This document shows, piece after piece, positions 1-11,086 of a DNA stretch of 64,000 nucleotides (position 1 is the stretch's first letter; each line of letters begins with the position of its first letter). The stretch comes from Polychytrium aggregatum. Taxonomy: Eukaryota; Chytridiomycota; Chytridiomycetes; Polychytriales. The notes beneath the pieces were generated by a model. It had not been told where the DNA came from. It made no database searches and was given only the letters and a program-made list of their open reading frames with translations. Made by a program: the position numbers and the translations under genes. The DNA lies in assembly GCF_025602895.1 (NCBI RefSeq), contig NW_026516248.1, forward strand, positions 62,001 to 126,000. The letters run 5' to 3'.

Positions 1-3000
1 CTATGCACATTCGAAGAAACTCACCGTCTCTACCGATCTGTGCCCCCAGACTGTATCTCGAAAAGTTCTTCTCGACCGGTAAGCCTGCGCATTAGCTTCA
101 TGTATATAGCTGCTCGGCACCACAATCTAAACGCTAACCTTCGTCAACAGAGCTGGCTGTAAATGCCCTGAACAGCAACAACCCGGCTGCAGCCCGGTAC
201 TTTGTTGCTTCGGCGTATGACCAATGGCTGAAGGACTTTTCGCATATTGGAGGCCACGCCCAGACCATCAAACGCCAGCTCATGAACCGTCTGCAGGTGG
301 TGAGTATCGATTGCGGTCATCGCAGAGAGCCGTTTGGGTGCTGTTGTAGTGCGCCGAATTCTGATAGGTGATGTACCGCCCTTCAGATCGAGGAGATTCA
401 GGAGGGTCTGGATCTGGTTCTCAACATCCCGCAAGCCCAGCCCATAGTGGCGCTTGAGAACCTGCTCCTTCAGTGGCAGAATCGGTAAGCCGCATGTGCC
501 TGCTGGTGGACATGCGATACCCCGCGCACCATTGAGCTGACTTTCGATCGTTGGTCTCAACAAACAGCTATCCGTCAAGAATTACAGCTCCGCTGGATAC
601 CTGGGATGATCTGGCGACTTATCGCCAGCACATTATGCAGTGGATGACGACGAGCGTCAAGGGACAGGTGGGTTATCCGCGCTCACTACAGGCGATTGCG
701 TGCACATAGGCATTGTACTCACCAACAACATGCCGCCCAGATCGCGGACCCGCAGCAACTCGATGACATACTCAGGAAGCATGAGCGTCAGTTTGCCTTT
801 GAGATGATCACTGTTGCCGCCCGCCGTAAAAACTTTAGCCTGGCCATGTCGTGGCTGGAGCACATACACTCCGGACAGGCAGCGGCGATCGACATCTTCG
901 ATGAGGACTACTACTATCAACTGTTCAACACGACACTGCTCGAGATTGAAGCCCGACCCGCCGGACAGGACATGCAACAAACCGCGACCAATCTGCTTCT
1001 GAACTTTCTGTTCTACCAGGTATACAGGGCTGCCTGCATGTATCGAGATGGCTTGTGCACAAGCATTCAGAGTCTGTAGATTGATCTCGCGCACACCTGA
1101 ACACAGGAACACATTGAGCGTCTCGATGGACCCAGCAAGCGCCGGTTTCAGTTGCTGGAGGGCCGCTTCTTTTCTTCGCTCTCCAGCGCCATGACGACTG
1201 ATGCAGCCTCGGCTGTTGACGCTAAGGCCTTGAAGCGGAAAATCGTCCGTCGGCACTTTGGAACGCTTGCGTCCGTGGACGACTTGACTCCGCTGGCGGT
1301 CCAGCGCGCCTTCGATCTCCTTTCGGCGGCGGGAAATGCCACGGACGTAAGTATCATATCAGTCGATACCAGCACGATGACCCAGCAATGTCCTGATCCT
1401 TACTGACACACTCGGTCCCGGCTCAACCCAGAACGCCGCCCGAGTCGAGCAAAAGATGCACTTGGCCTCGCATTGCGATGCCGTTCTGCGGTTCCATGAG
1501 CTCCAAGCCAATTCCGATGACCAGGTAAGCCACAACACCCGCCCTTCGTCAGAAGCTTGGCCCAAGCTGATCGTGCAACGGCGTTGCTACAGGAGATGGA
1601 AACGACCGTCATCGAGCAACACAAATGTGTTCTCGCTGCCAGTATACTGGACTCGATGGCCCTTGGCTCCGAAGAAGCCATATCGCAGTTTCCACGGCTC
1701 CTGGAGTTCCTCGGCTCAGCAATGTTTCAAGCAGACTTCAAGAAACGGGTATGTGCGGCGCTATCCAACGCGGCCTCCGTCAAACACCAGATCACAACAA
1801 CATCCTGCGGCACTAACTCATTTCTACCGATCACAAATGCTCGTTTGGCCTGCGCTTGCTCGGGTCACCATGGCAGATCACGATAGTCCCGTCATGGATG
1901 TTCCTTCGTTGGCTTCCGAATCTCACAGCGATCTTTGACAAGCCCGCGGGACACACAATCACGCCGATTTTGATGGAGGTACTGTGCCAGAATTGCATTT
2001 CCCATCGGTAGACCGTGGGAGAAGCACGATTGTGGCATTTTTACTGATGGAAGTCCGTTCATGGTATCAGGTTGCGAAGGAGTATCCCGAAGCTCTCCGC
2101 TATCCCTTGAACATAAGCAGCGATCAATACGCATTTGACGAGAGCACCAAACTAGGCAGGGTCCAAAAGGCGGCTCATGCGCGTCTGAAGGAGATGATCC
2201 GATCAGAACTTGCCGACCAGCTGCTGAGGGAACTCAAGCGGCTGCAGGAGCCCATCCATGTGCTCAAGGAGTGGATGGAGCGGACCGAGGTAACTGTTGA
2301 CGATGTCGCACTCAACTTGTCCGTGGAGCAGATCGCTTACGATCTTGCTCGATAGGATCTCTTGTCCCGGTCGGCCGGCCAAGCACCGAAAGAACAAATT
2401 GCAGCCCTCTTCAAGGACATGAGCGAATACTGCATCCAGGCGTCCACCCGCGGAGGAATGAGCGAATCTGATATCCTTTTCAGACCATCTGGCCGCACCA
2501 AGGCCGTTACTGACCCTCACATCAATCAACTTTGGCCATATTGTCCTTAACTATCTGTCTCTACGTCAGCTGTTTGCGCGAGATAATACCGAAAAGATCA
2601 CACGCCTGTGTGGTAAGTTGGCTGTATGACATTGGTTCGGTCACGAATCGCAGATGCGAGCCTGATGCACTGTTTTCTCAAAAATAACGACCCACACTAC
2701 AGGCAAGGACGGCTCGAAAATCGCCGAGATGACAGCAGACGACTTTAAAAAGAACGTTGTTCGCTTCAAAGGATTCGAGCAGCGCGATTTGCAAGGCAAG
2801 AGCGGCTCGGGGGTGCTCAAAAACTACTCGCGATGGCTGGAGGAGTTCCACTCGAATAACTACGATGAGGTGAGAATCACAATCTGCTCGAGTAGGCATG
2901 AGCTGGCAGCCGCTGCCATCCACCGCGATGCTAATTTGAACCAACCTATCCAGACTGTGGAAATTCCCGGGCAGTATCATGGCCGACAACGTCCGAACCC

Positions 3001-5401
3001 GTCGGAGCACGTTACGATAACAAGCTTTTCATCCAAGCTTCTGCTTTTGGCATCGATCCGCAAGCCCAAGCGCTTGATTATCAATGGAAGCGACGAAAAA
3101 GAGTACCCCTGGCTCGTCAAGGTATCTGGCAATGCGTTGCGTCGTGTGACTGTGGCTCGGCTTCCAGTGCGGTCGATTTTTGGAACATAAACAGGCGTGC
3201 CGCACGACTCACCTCCATGCCCGGCGCAACAGGCGGGTGAGGATCTGCGTCTCGACCAGCGAATCCAGCAAATCTTTGGAATCATGAACGGCATCCTCAG
3301 GAAAAACCAATACTGTCTGAGCCAAAATATGTCGATCCACACGTACAAGGTACAATCGATGCGCCGCCAGCCCGACTGCTCCGTCTTCCATCCTGCTTTG
3401 TGCTTCTGATCGTGGATGGGCCCAAAGGCTTGCCTATCGTGCAGCGATAGCCTGATGTCTCACACACTCGATTCATCGCCCACTCTCTTCATTGGAATCG
3501 CCGCCTGTGGTGGCCATCAATACTGCTGCATCGCCTCGGCTCTCTAGGTTGTGCCCATGAACACTGGCCTCGGCATCATCGAGTGGGTCAACAACACCAA
3601 GCCACTCAGACAATGCATGGCCGACATTCCTGGATTCAACGACGAGCTCAAGAGGGCCAAGGACATATTCTTTGATTCTCTCAAAAAAATGGGCGGCAGC
3701 TACGAAATCGCCGGTGCGAATCGCTCTGGAACAGAGATCCGATGGTGTCAATGCCACCGGCTTGCATGGCTTGGCTGCGGCTGCTCAATATTGGCCCGCT
3801 ATCGCAGCATGGCATCTCACCAACCGCTCTCTCTGCACACGCAGCCTACACCACGGCATATAGACGGGTCAAGGCCGATGGATACACCAGAAACATGCAG
3901 CAGCTCTGGGGATGCTTCTCCAAGCCCTACCTCAAGGAGAGCCTTCTGCTCTTGTGCAAGTCGCCCGAGGCCTTTTTTGCGCTGCGCTCGCGCTTCAGCC
4001 AGACGCTGGCGGCCTTCAATATTTGCTCGTACTTGCTCGGTACGTCAGTGCAGACGATGCTCACCGATTCGAGTGGCAGTGCACTTTTCTGCGTCTCATG
4101 CTGCGTGTACAAGACTAACCGGAACGATTCGACACTTTGATCCACAGGCATCGGGGATCGCCACTTGGAAAACTTTTTGATCAGCCAAAAGAGGTGGGCA
4201 GCAACGCTCCTGTGTATCTGTCCTCGTTGTGGCTCTGTGACTCTGCGTGCTTGCAGTCCTCAAGCGCCTAACCCATGGTTGGTCCCACAGCGGCGAGGTG
4301 ATCGGAATCGACTTTGGCTTGGCATTCGGGTAAGACCCTCAGCACTGGCGGACCAAATGAGATGGATTGCGCTGGCCCGGTGGCCCACGCAACCTGTGGA
4401 TGTGGATGTGGATGTGGATGATGTTGTCAACTGATTCGATTCGATCCGTCACGGCTGGCTTGGGATTGCGGCAGATCCGGTGCAGAGAACCTGCCGATTC
4501 CCGAGATTGTCCCCTTCCGGGTTACCAAGCAGATGGAGCGAATGATGGAGCCCCTCGGTGTCAATGTCCTGCTCAAGATCCCGATGGTTCACGCAATGAC
4601 CGGTTAGTGGCCCACGCAAGCCCCTGTTCCACTCTCGTTGCTTCGTCCCCATTGTTGTCTGGCGACGTTGACAGGCTATGGGTTCTTTTCGCAGCAATGC
4701 AAGATGAAAAGCGAGCATTGGTGACGGCCCTGGATATCTTTGCCAAGGAGCCCATCGTCGAGTGGCGCAAATACGCCAAGGCTCAAATCGAAAAGCAAAA
4801 GCGAAGTATGGCCTGCCCTCGAGCTGCATTCTTCCAGAACTCGGCGACCCCCGAGGACTGGGAACTCGCCAAGACGCAATGCCGATACGAACTTTGGACG
4901 GCCTCGCTGTCGAGAGGCCATATCTGTCTGCGGCTGCCATCTAATGCCCTTGTCCCGTCCGTGATACTGCAATCAACCTACAGGAGGAAAATACTCCAGT
5001 GCGGAGCCAGATCTATCGTCGGAAGACTCCATCGCGGCAGTGCCGGCCTGGTATCCAAAGCAGAAGATCCAGACGGCCATCCGCAAACTGAACCGCGATC
5101 CCCCGCTCGGTAGGCCCAAGTCTCGGCCGCACTGTCCTGCACACGTTTCGAGCGTGTTCGATGCCGGCGAGACTAACTTTGTCCATTGACAGACATTTTG
5201 CTTGAAGAGCTGGCCCGCGGCCATCGAGAGAAGGACTGGTTCAAGGCCCTGTGTCAAGGACTGCTGGAAACACAGGAGCAGCCCGCCAGCAGCCGACCAG
5301 AGGCCCCCACGGTCGAAGCGCAGGTGTCCAAGCTCCTGTCGATGGCGACCGACCCCAACATTCTCGGCAGGGCTTACTTTGGCTGGACATCGTTCCTTTG
5401 A
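1..5401 (+). CDS. DNA-PKcs-like PI3K-related protein kinase, C-terminal part (5' end outside window)
   Basis: Serine/threonine kinase of the PIKK family, most like DNA-dependent protein kinase catalytic subunit, which acts with Ku in non-homologous end joining in the nucleus. The gene enters from the left edge as many short exons (for example about 151-297, 387-485, 566-667, 732-1017, 1105-1347) carrying helical FAT-type sequence. The kinase region shows GGEDLRLDQRIQQIFGIMNG near 3234-3290, then PMNTGLGIIEWVNNTKPL near 3555. The catalytic loop GIGDRHLENFLIS is on an exon near 4148-4193, and the metal-binding loop EVIGIDFGLAFG on the next, near 4292-4331. The last exon (about 5193-5401) ends in an FATC tail, ATDPNILGRAYFGWTSFL, which matches the DNA-PKcs tail pattern better than those of ATM, ATR or TOR. 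All catalytic residues are present, so it looks active. The N-terminal HEAT region lies outside the window. Exact exon limits are approximate; family assignment is strong. Confidence 0.9.
4394..4421. repeat. Short GTGGAT microsatellite in an intron
   Basis: About four consecutive GTGGAT units lie in the intron that follows the DFG-encoding exon of the DNA-PKcs-like gene. No function is evident. Confidence 0.6.
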
Positions 5402-5787
5402 TGTGGCTGGCACGGTTTCCGTTGATCCAACTCCACTCATGATCCCACCGAGACGGCTGGATGCGTTGAGGGAGGGGTCGCAAAAGCAGTGTGCCCGTGA
5501 GTATCTCGACAAGACAACATGTCCCTGGCTTGGCAGCCAGACCCAGATCCCAGTGCACGACCCTTGTTGCCTCGCTGATCCCACGGGACTCATCGGGGTC
5601 CAGCCCCTGGTTCCTGGGAGGCGGTGCAGTTCGTCACCGCGCAAAGCACACGCCACCAAGCCCCCAGAGCGGCTTTGCCTTCGTCGGTCATATATATCTG
5701 TGGTTGGGCTTGTTCCTGGGTTCATCGCATTCACCGCACTTCCTGCCTCTTGCTTGGGCCTTCTTGCTACCCACCGCTCGTCGCCAA
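5402..5787. other. Intergenic region, no gene seen
   Basis: This is the spacer between the DNA-PKcs-like stop codon and the next start on the same strand. It has no convincing open frame or repeat and must hold the 3' end of one gene and the promoter of the next. Confidence 0.5.
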
Positions 5788-7403
5788 ATGTCCTCGGCCA
5801 AGAGAAAGCTGCCCGCCGACGCCCTGAGCGACAACAATGTCGACCGAGAGCGCCTCCAGTCGCTGCTGACCATCCCGGACCCCGATGCCTCCGCCGACGA
5901 GGCGGCCGTTGAGCAGCACTTCCAGCAACACTTTGCCAGGATTGCCGACGCTCTGCTGAACCGAACCCTGCTTCGGATCAGCGACGAAAGCCGCGGCATC
6001 TTGCCGCAGTGGTTCCGGTTCCTGGAAGTCGAGTTCTATCTGAAGGACCAGGAGTGGCATCTGGACCCATACACCCACGGACAGGTGCGTCAACTCAGAG
6101 CTGCCAGGTCCTGGCGGACGGGCTCTGCTGTCACCGGCTCGATTGTCGGCCGGGTCGATGCCGCTTTCGACGAATCTCTATCGCTGCTGTCGTGGACATA
6201 GTGCTTGCCAGCATCGCCCGTGGCTGACATCTCGCCCCTCGCTCGGAACTGGCTTTTGAATGGCTCCAGCCCCAGCAAAAGACCCGAGGACAGTGGTATT
6301 TCGTAAGTAGCGACGGGCGGCTCGTGGGGCCAACGAGCAGCGTGGATCGGATCGGAATGATGAGCTGAGGAGCGAGGTCCAGTTTCATGCTAAGGCGACC
6401 GATTACCACCTGCCTCCAGCATAAAAAGGGCAACGCATACTCAGGAGGAACCTGGAAAGGCGTCGACCTCACCTTTGGCGAGACCAAGGACACGCACTGT
6501 GTCTTTGGAGGCATCCTGATCCGTGCGATCGAGTGCTGCGAGACGGGCGAGATTGTCGAGGGCCCCTCGCGCTGTGTCGACCGGCTCATCGAGGTGCTCA
6601 AGGCCAAGGGTGTCCCCGATCTTGCTGACGGGATCCTGCAGAAGCAGTTCGAGGCCACCGGCGACAAGGCCAAGCTGGCCCTCGTTTCGGATCGCACCCT
6701 CGCCCGGCTCTGGAAAGAGGATGGCGGACCGGACGGCTCGCCCAACGGCGCTGCAGTGGGGAAGAAGGCCAAGACCGAGCTCTCCGACACCGAGCCCGAC
6801 AGCGATCCGGAGCCCGAAGCTGTCGCCCAGCCGCCCAAGCTCAAAGCGGCTGCTGGCGATCGGCCATCGCAGGTGCTGCCATGCAAAACGGCGCTCGGTC
6901 GACGGCTTGTGCTTGGGTCGCCCCGCATTGGGCTCTACCTCCGTGCCTCGTACTCGGATCTCGACCAGCGCATCGGCTACGTGCGGCGCCCTTATCGGTT
7001 CTTTAGTCGGCACCAGGAGCTGAAGAGATCCAAGCCGCTGACGGTCCTGGCATCCCTGCGACTCGTTCGCGAGCTCGTCAACCAGCCAAGCACCGTGCGC
7101 GACGGACAGGATGGCGACGATACCGAGGAGGACGAGCCTGCGGAACAACCAAGACCCGGCTCCCTGAAAGACGTCGGCATCAATATCCGGCTCAAGAAGG
7201 CCGACCTGGAATACGACCGCGAGCCACCACAGGCGCTGGTCAACAGCATCCATCGGCTGTCGAATGTGCCGACCGCCATGGTTGCTCGCTGTCTGGCTTC
7301 GTATCGACAGGGCCAGGGCCAGGCCGCCAAGTCGTTCCTGGACGATGCCTTGGGCAGCGCCGACTCGCTGTGTCGATTCTTTGGCTGCGTGGGATACCAG
7401 TGA
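5788..7403 (+). CDS. Conserved fungal protein, 3-methyladenine-glycosylase-like family (name by annotation only)
   Basis: Three exons join in frame: 5788-6084, about 6270-6302 and 6420-7403. The join after GQWYF restores HKKGNAYSGGTWKGVDLTFG. The start is the ATG of MSSAKRKLPADAL, whose basic residues could serve nuclear import. The recognisable core is the segment from FRFLEVEFYLKD through the GGTWKG stretch to FGGILIRAIE. I recall this family from fungal genomes, where it is often labelled 3-methyladenine DNA glycosylase; I see no helix-hairpin-helix motif that would justify the name. A middle stretch (roughly residues 210-260) is acidic and Pro-rich and probably disordered. The C-terminal half has a second conserved part around LVLGSPRIGLYLRASYSD and ends in CRFFGCVGYQ. 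It follows the DNA-PKcs-like gene on the same strand, but a shared repair role is only suggestive. Confidence 0.7.
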
Positions 7404-7980
7404 CGACCATCAGTCGAGCAGGCAATCGATGCAGCGCAGATGGGATAGCGCAATCGAGACCGCGGCGCCCGCAAGACATGCACGTCTGTCCATGACCGCC
7501 GATACCGGCGCCTGAGTCGTGCATTTCGACGCTCGACTCCATCAACATATCCAGAACCGAGATGGGACAGCGGCGTCTCTTGGCAATCCCGCACATCAGC
7601 GACCGCTTGTTGTTGGTCTGGGAGGCACAGTCTCGAATACATCCGACCGATCTGATGGCCACCATCATCTGGCATCGATGTCGCTTCCGTGTGTTCTGGG
7701 CCGTGGGCGTCTCTGGCGATCGATGCTGTCCATCCACATCCAGAATGGGTGATAATCCATTCTCAGAAGCCGGACAGTCACTTCGTTTTGGATGTGCCTT
7801 TCCTGTGTGCCACCGCAGTTGACAAATCGCATCGCTCCACCGGCCGTCCTCGGCGACAGCGTCGCTCTGTCTCGGCGAGAAGCGCCGCTCCCTCCCCGCC
7901 CTCGCTATCGGGTTCGCCGGACGCTGCTCTCCGTCTCGATCTCCATCCGCCCAGCATCCAGCACAGCAAGCCAGCACAGC
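7404..7980. other. Intergenic region, no gene seen
   Basis: The spacer lies between two plus-strand genes. Open frames here are short and overlap in several phases, without recognisable motifs. It presumably contains the promoter of the F-box/WD40 gene. Confidence 0.5.
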
Positions 7981-10686
7981 ATGTCCGAAGAAGAGCAGCT
8001 CAGCATGCTGCAGCGCATCTCGTCCTGGACCGATGAGGAGAGAGCAGGTTTGTCGGCAGGGCTGCGTGTGCGCCATGGCCCCGGCAACGCAGGCCATGTC
8101 CGGCTCCGTTCCGCCAGCCTGATTTACATGGCTTCTCGACGCCCAAGGACACATGAGGGTCACAGCCGATGCCAGGGCTCGAGCATCCTTTTGGCCATGA
8201 GCCGCCGCTGCTGCTGCGCCGTGCGATTGCATCGCATCGTGCTCACCATTCTCCCCCCTCCCTCGTCGCCCCTCCAGATTTCGCCGTGCGAATCCTGCTT
8301 GAGACGCCGTCGGTGATCCTACCTCGGATATCCAGCAAGCTGCAAGCAATCCTTCATCGGGACCACCTGTCGGGCCTTCCTCCTGAAATCATCACAAGGA
8401 TCCTCTCGTGCACCGATCCGCGGACCCTGAGTCGAGTCGCCCGTCTCTCGCGGAAAATGAACGAGTATGCCACCGACAGCGGCCTGTGGCGGATCCTCTA
8501 CAAGCAGCAGGGCTGGACCGTCAACGAGGAGTTTCTGGACGACTGGGTCAAGATGGGCAATCACAACACCGTCACAATCTCCTTCCATGCCTCGTCCAAG
8601 CGACGGCTCTCGCACCAGATCGACAACCCGAGCGATGCCATGTCCACGAGGCATTCGCTCACCGGGTCGTCGCGGGACAACCAGAGCGTGCTTGGCGATT
8701 ATCCGACCTCGATTGCCACCAGCACCGGGTCTGTGCACGAGCCCTGGCATTACGAGGATCCCGTGGACGAGGACACCGACTCGGCATATCAGAACGATCC
8801 GTCGTCGGCAATCGCAGGAACCCCACCGCGCGATGCCGCTGCCCCATCGGTCCGGCCCCTCAACGTTGCATCGCTGCCCCGATCGATCCCCAGGCCCAGT
8901 TCTTCGTCTGCCCACGCAGATTCTCCGCTCGCGACGTCACCGTACACGCCTGCCCCGCGGCAGCTCTCATCGTCGCTTCACGAGTCGCCGCTGATGGCAG
9001 GCTCCCCGTCGGCCGGTGCACGCCCGTTCAATCTGTCGTTTTCGATCAAGGGCTCTGGCGGGGCGGGCTCCGGACCGTCGCCGAGCCACCTGGCCCGCCG
9101 GGGATCCGAGCGGTTCCACCACCTCGACTGGCGGTACATCTACCGACAGCGCATGCTGCTTGAGAAGAACTGGGCAAGCCTCAAGTTCAAGAAGCGGGAG
9201 ATCAAAGGCCACCAGGAGGCAGTGTACTGTCTGCAGTTTGACGACGACAAGATTGTCTCTGGGAGCCGAGATGGTAAGACAAGCAGTGTGTTGTGCAGGG
9301 ATGCCGTGGAGGAGCGTGCGGCCAACATGAGGAGGTGTATCAAGCCAGTGTGAGGGGGAGGTAGCAGTTTGCACCGGCAAAGATAGTACATGTATCCGTA
9401 GGCGGTAGGGCGGGCACTGTTTGGCTCTCTTCCCTGGCCGGCACACTGATTTGCATCCGATGGCTTTCTGACGCAGACACCATCAAGATATGGGATATGA
9501 AAACGGGTGCCCTACGGCACACCCTGATCGGCCACGGCGCCTCTGTGCTCTGTCTGCAGTACGACGCCCACTACATTGTCTCGGGCTCGTCCGATGCCAC
9601 CATCATTGTCTGGAACCTTGCCTCGGCCACGCCGCTCAAGACCCTGGTCGGTCACACCGAGCACATCCTGGGGCTGCGATTCGATTCGCAGTACATTGTC
9701 AGCTGCTCCAAGGACAAGACGGCGCGGATATGGGATTTCGAGACCGGCAATCTGCTCAAAAGCCTGCGGGGCCATCGGGCCGCCGTCAACGCTATCCAGT
9801 TCAAGAACAGCATGGTCGTCACAGGCAGTGGCGGTACGTTGGTCGATAACTTGCTTGCCCTGAGATTGATGGCTCAGGATGTGTGAACAGCTCGTGTCTT
9901 GCCGCCACGCACGATAGCTTGGCCCGGCCAACCTGACTGTGCTAATCATCGTAGCATGTCTCATTCGCCACAGACCGGACAATCAAAGTGTGGTCCGTTC
10001 GAGACGGCCGGTTGATCCGAACGTTGATGGGACACGAGCGGGGGATAGCCAGCCTCCATTTTGACGGGCAAACCATCATATCGGGGTCGTCAGGTATGGG
10101 GTCTCCTTCGGATACGTTCGGAAATGCCCGAATCTCACTCTGATGTCGGGATACATGTGCGCACCCCGATTCCGCATGGCTGGACCATTCAGCATCCATC
10201 TGCATATCAATCCGAATCTCGCCATCCTGACGGACATGGATCCATGCAATGGATGGCCTTGCTTCTCTCCAGACTTTACGATCAAGGTTTGGAATATACG
10301 CCAGGATGACTGCCTCCAAACGCTGCAGGGCCACGAGGAACTTGTGCGGACAGTCCAGTTCAACCGCTTCCGCATCGTCTCGGGCGACTACAAGGGCGTC
10401 ATCAAGATCTGGGACCGGCATACAAACACCGTCCTGAACATGAACGCACACACATCCAAGGTCTTCAAACTGCAGTTCAGCGACACCAAGATCATCAGCT
10501 GCAGCCAGGACCAGGTACGGGACATGTATCGAGGTGATCGATGATCTTGTGGCCGGCCAGACGACGACGCCGCATCCGTTGGGCCTGGGCTGATCCCCAT
10601 TGCCCTTGTCTGGAACTGCCTCCTTGCGACAGACGATTTCCATCTGGGACTTTTCGCAGAACGTCGACACCCGCTTTTTCAGCTGA
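7981..10686 (+). CDS. F-box and WD40-repeat protein (Met30/Cdc4/TrCP type SCF adaptor)
   Basis: Predicted substrate-recognition subunit of an SCF ubiquitin ligase. Six exons join cleanly: 7981-8047, 8278-9273, 9477-9833, 9974-10093, 10273-10514 and 10633-10686. The start [16 protein letters not shown] precedes an F-box, [21 protein letters not shown] long Ser/Pro-rich linker (about 8560-9110) follows. A conserved stretch, [19 protein letters not shown], leads into the propeller. About seven WD40 blades are visible, with repeated units such as [53 protein letters not shown] and ISIWDFSQN. Several introns fall at the same place, inside the GS-x-D turn of a blade, which supports the joins. The F-box binds Skp1 and the propeller binds substrate. 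The exact orthologue (Met30/sconB, Cdc4/Pop or TrCP) cannot be settled by reading alone. Confidence 0.9.
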
Positions 10687-10721
10687 AGAGCTTGCGTTTG
10701 TCCCGCAGCATCGCTCCGATG

Positions 10722-10782
10722 CATAACAACAAAACAACAAAACAACAACAGCATCAACCAGCAATAACAACAACAACAACCC
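10722..10782. repeat. CAA-rich simple repeat
   Basis: A run of CAA and CAAAA units lies just after the F-box/WD40 stop codon, probably in its 3' untranslated region. Confidence 0.7.
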
Positions 10783-11086
10783 ATCTTTCACGTGCCAGCG
10801 CGGGCGAGACCACGGCGAGAAGCGGGATGCGCGCTCGCTGTGCCAGACCCTGGCCACCAGCTTCGTCCTGCACACGGCTCCCACCACCACCGCCGTTTGC
10901 TCCCCCCATCTTGCAATCAACACTTCTGCTGTGCCCAACATCCGCTGTCCCTCTGCCTCGGCAGCGTCTCCTTTTATTGCAATAAACGCATCTATCTGTG
11001 CCTCATCTGCTTCGCCCGTCGACTGCACATTTCCCCAAGCTCGCCTCATTCAAGTCGCTGCCTCCGCAAGCCTCATACGATCGGCC

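Noticed and set aside
10722-11086. Possible N-terminal extension of the acyltransferase through CAA-rich sequence
   Set aside because: The family start is close to MPASLAISPYWAA. The upstream frame is low complexity and lies next to the previous gene's 3' end.
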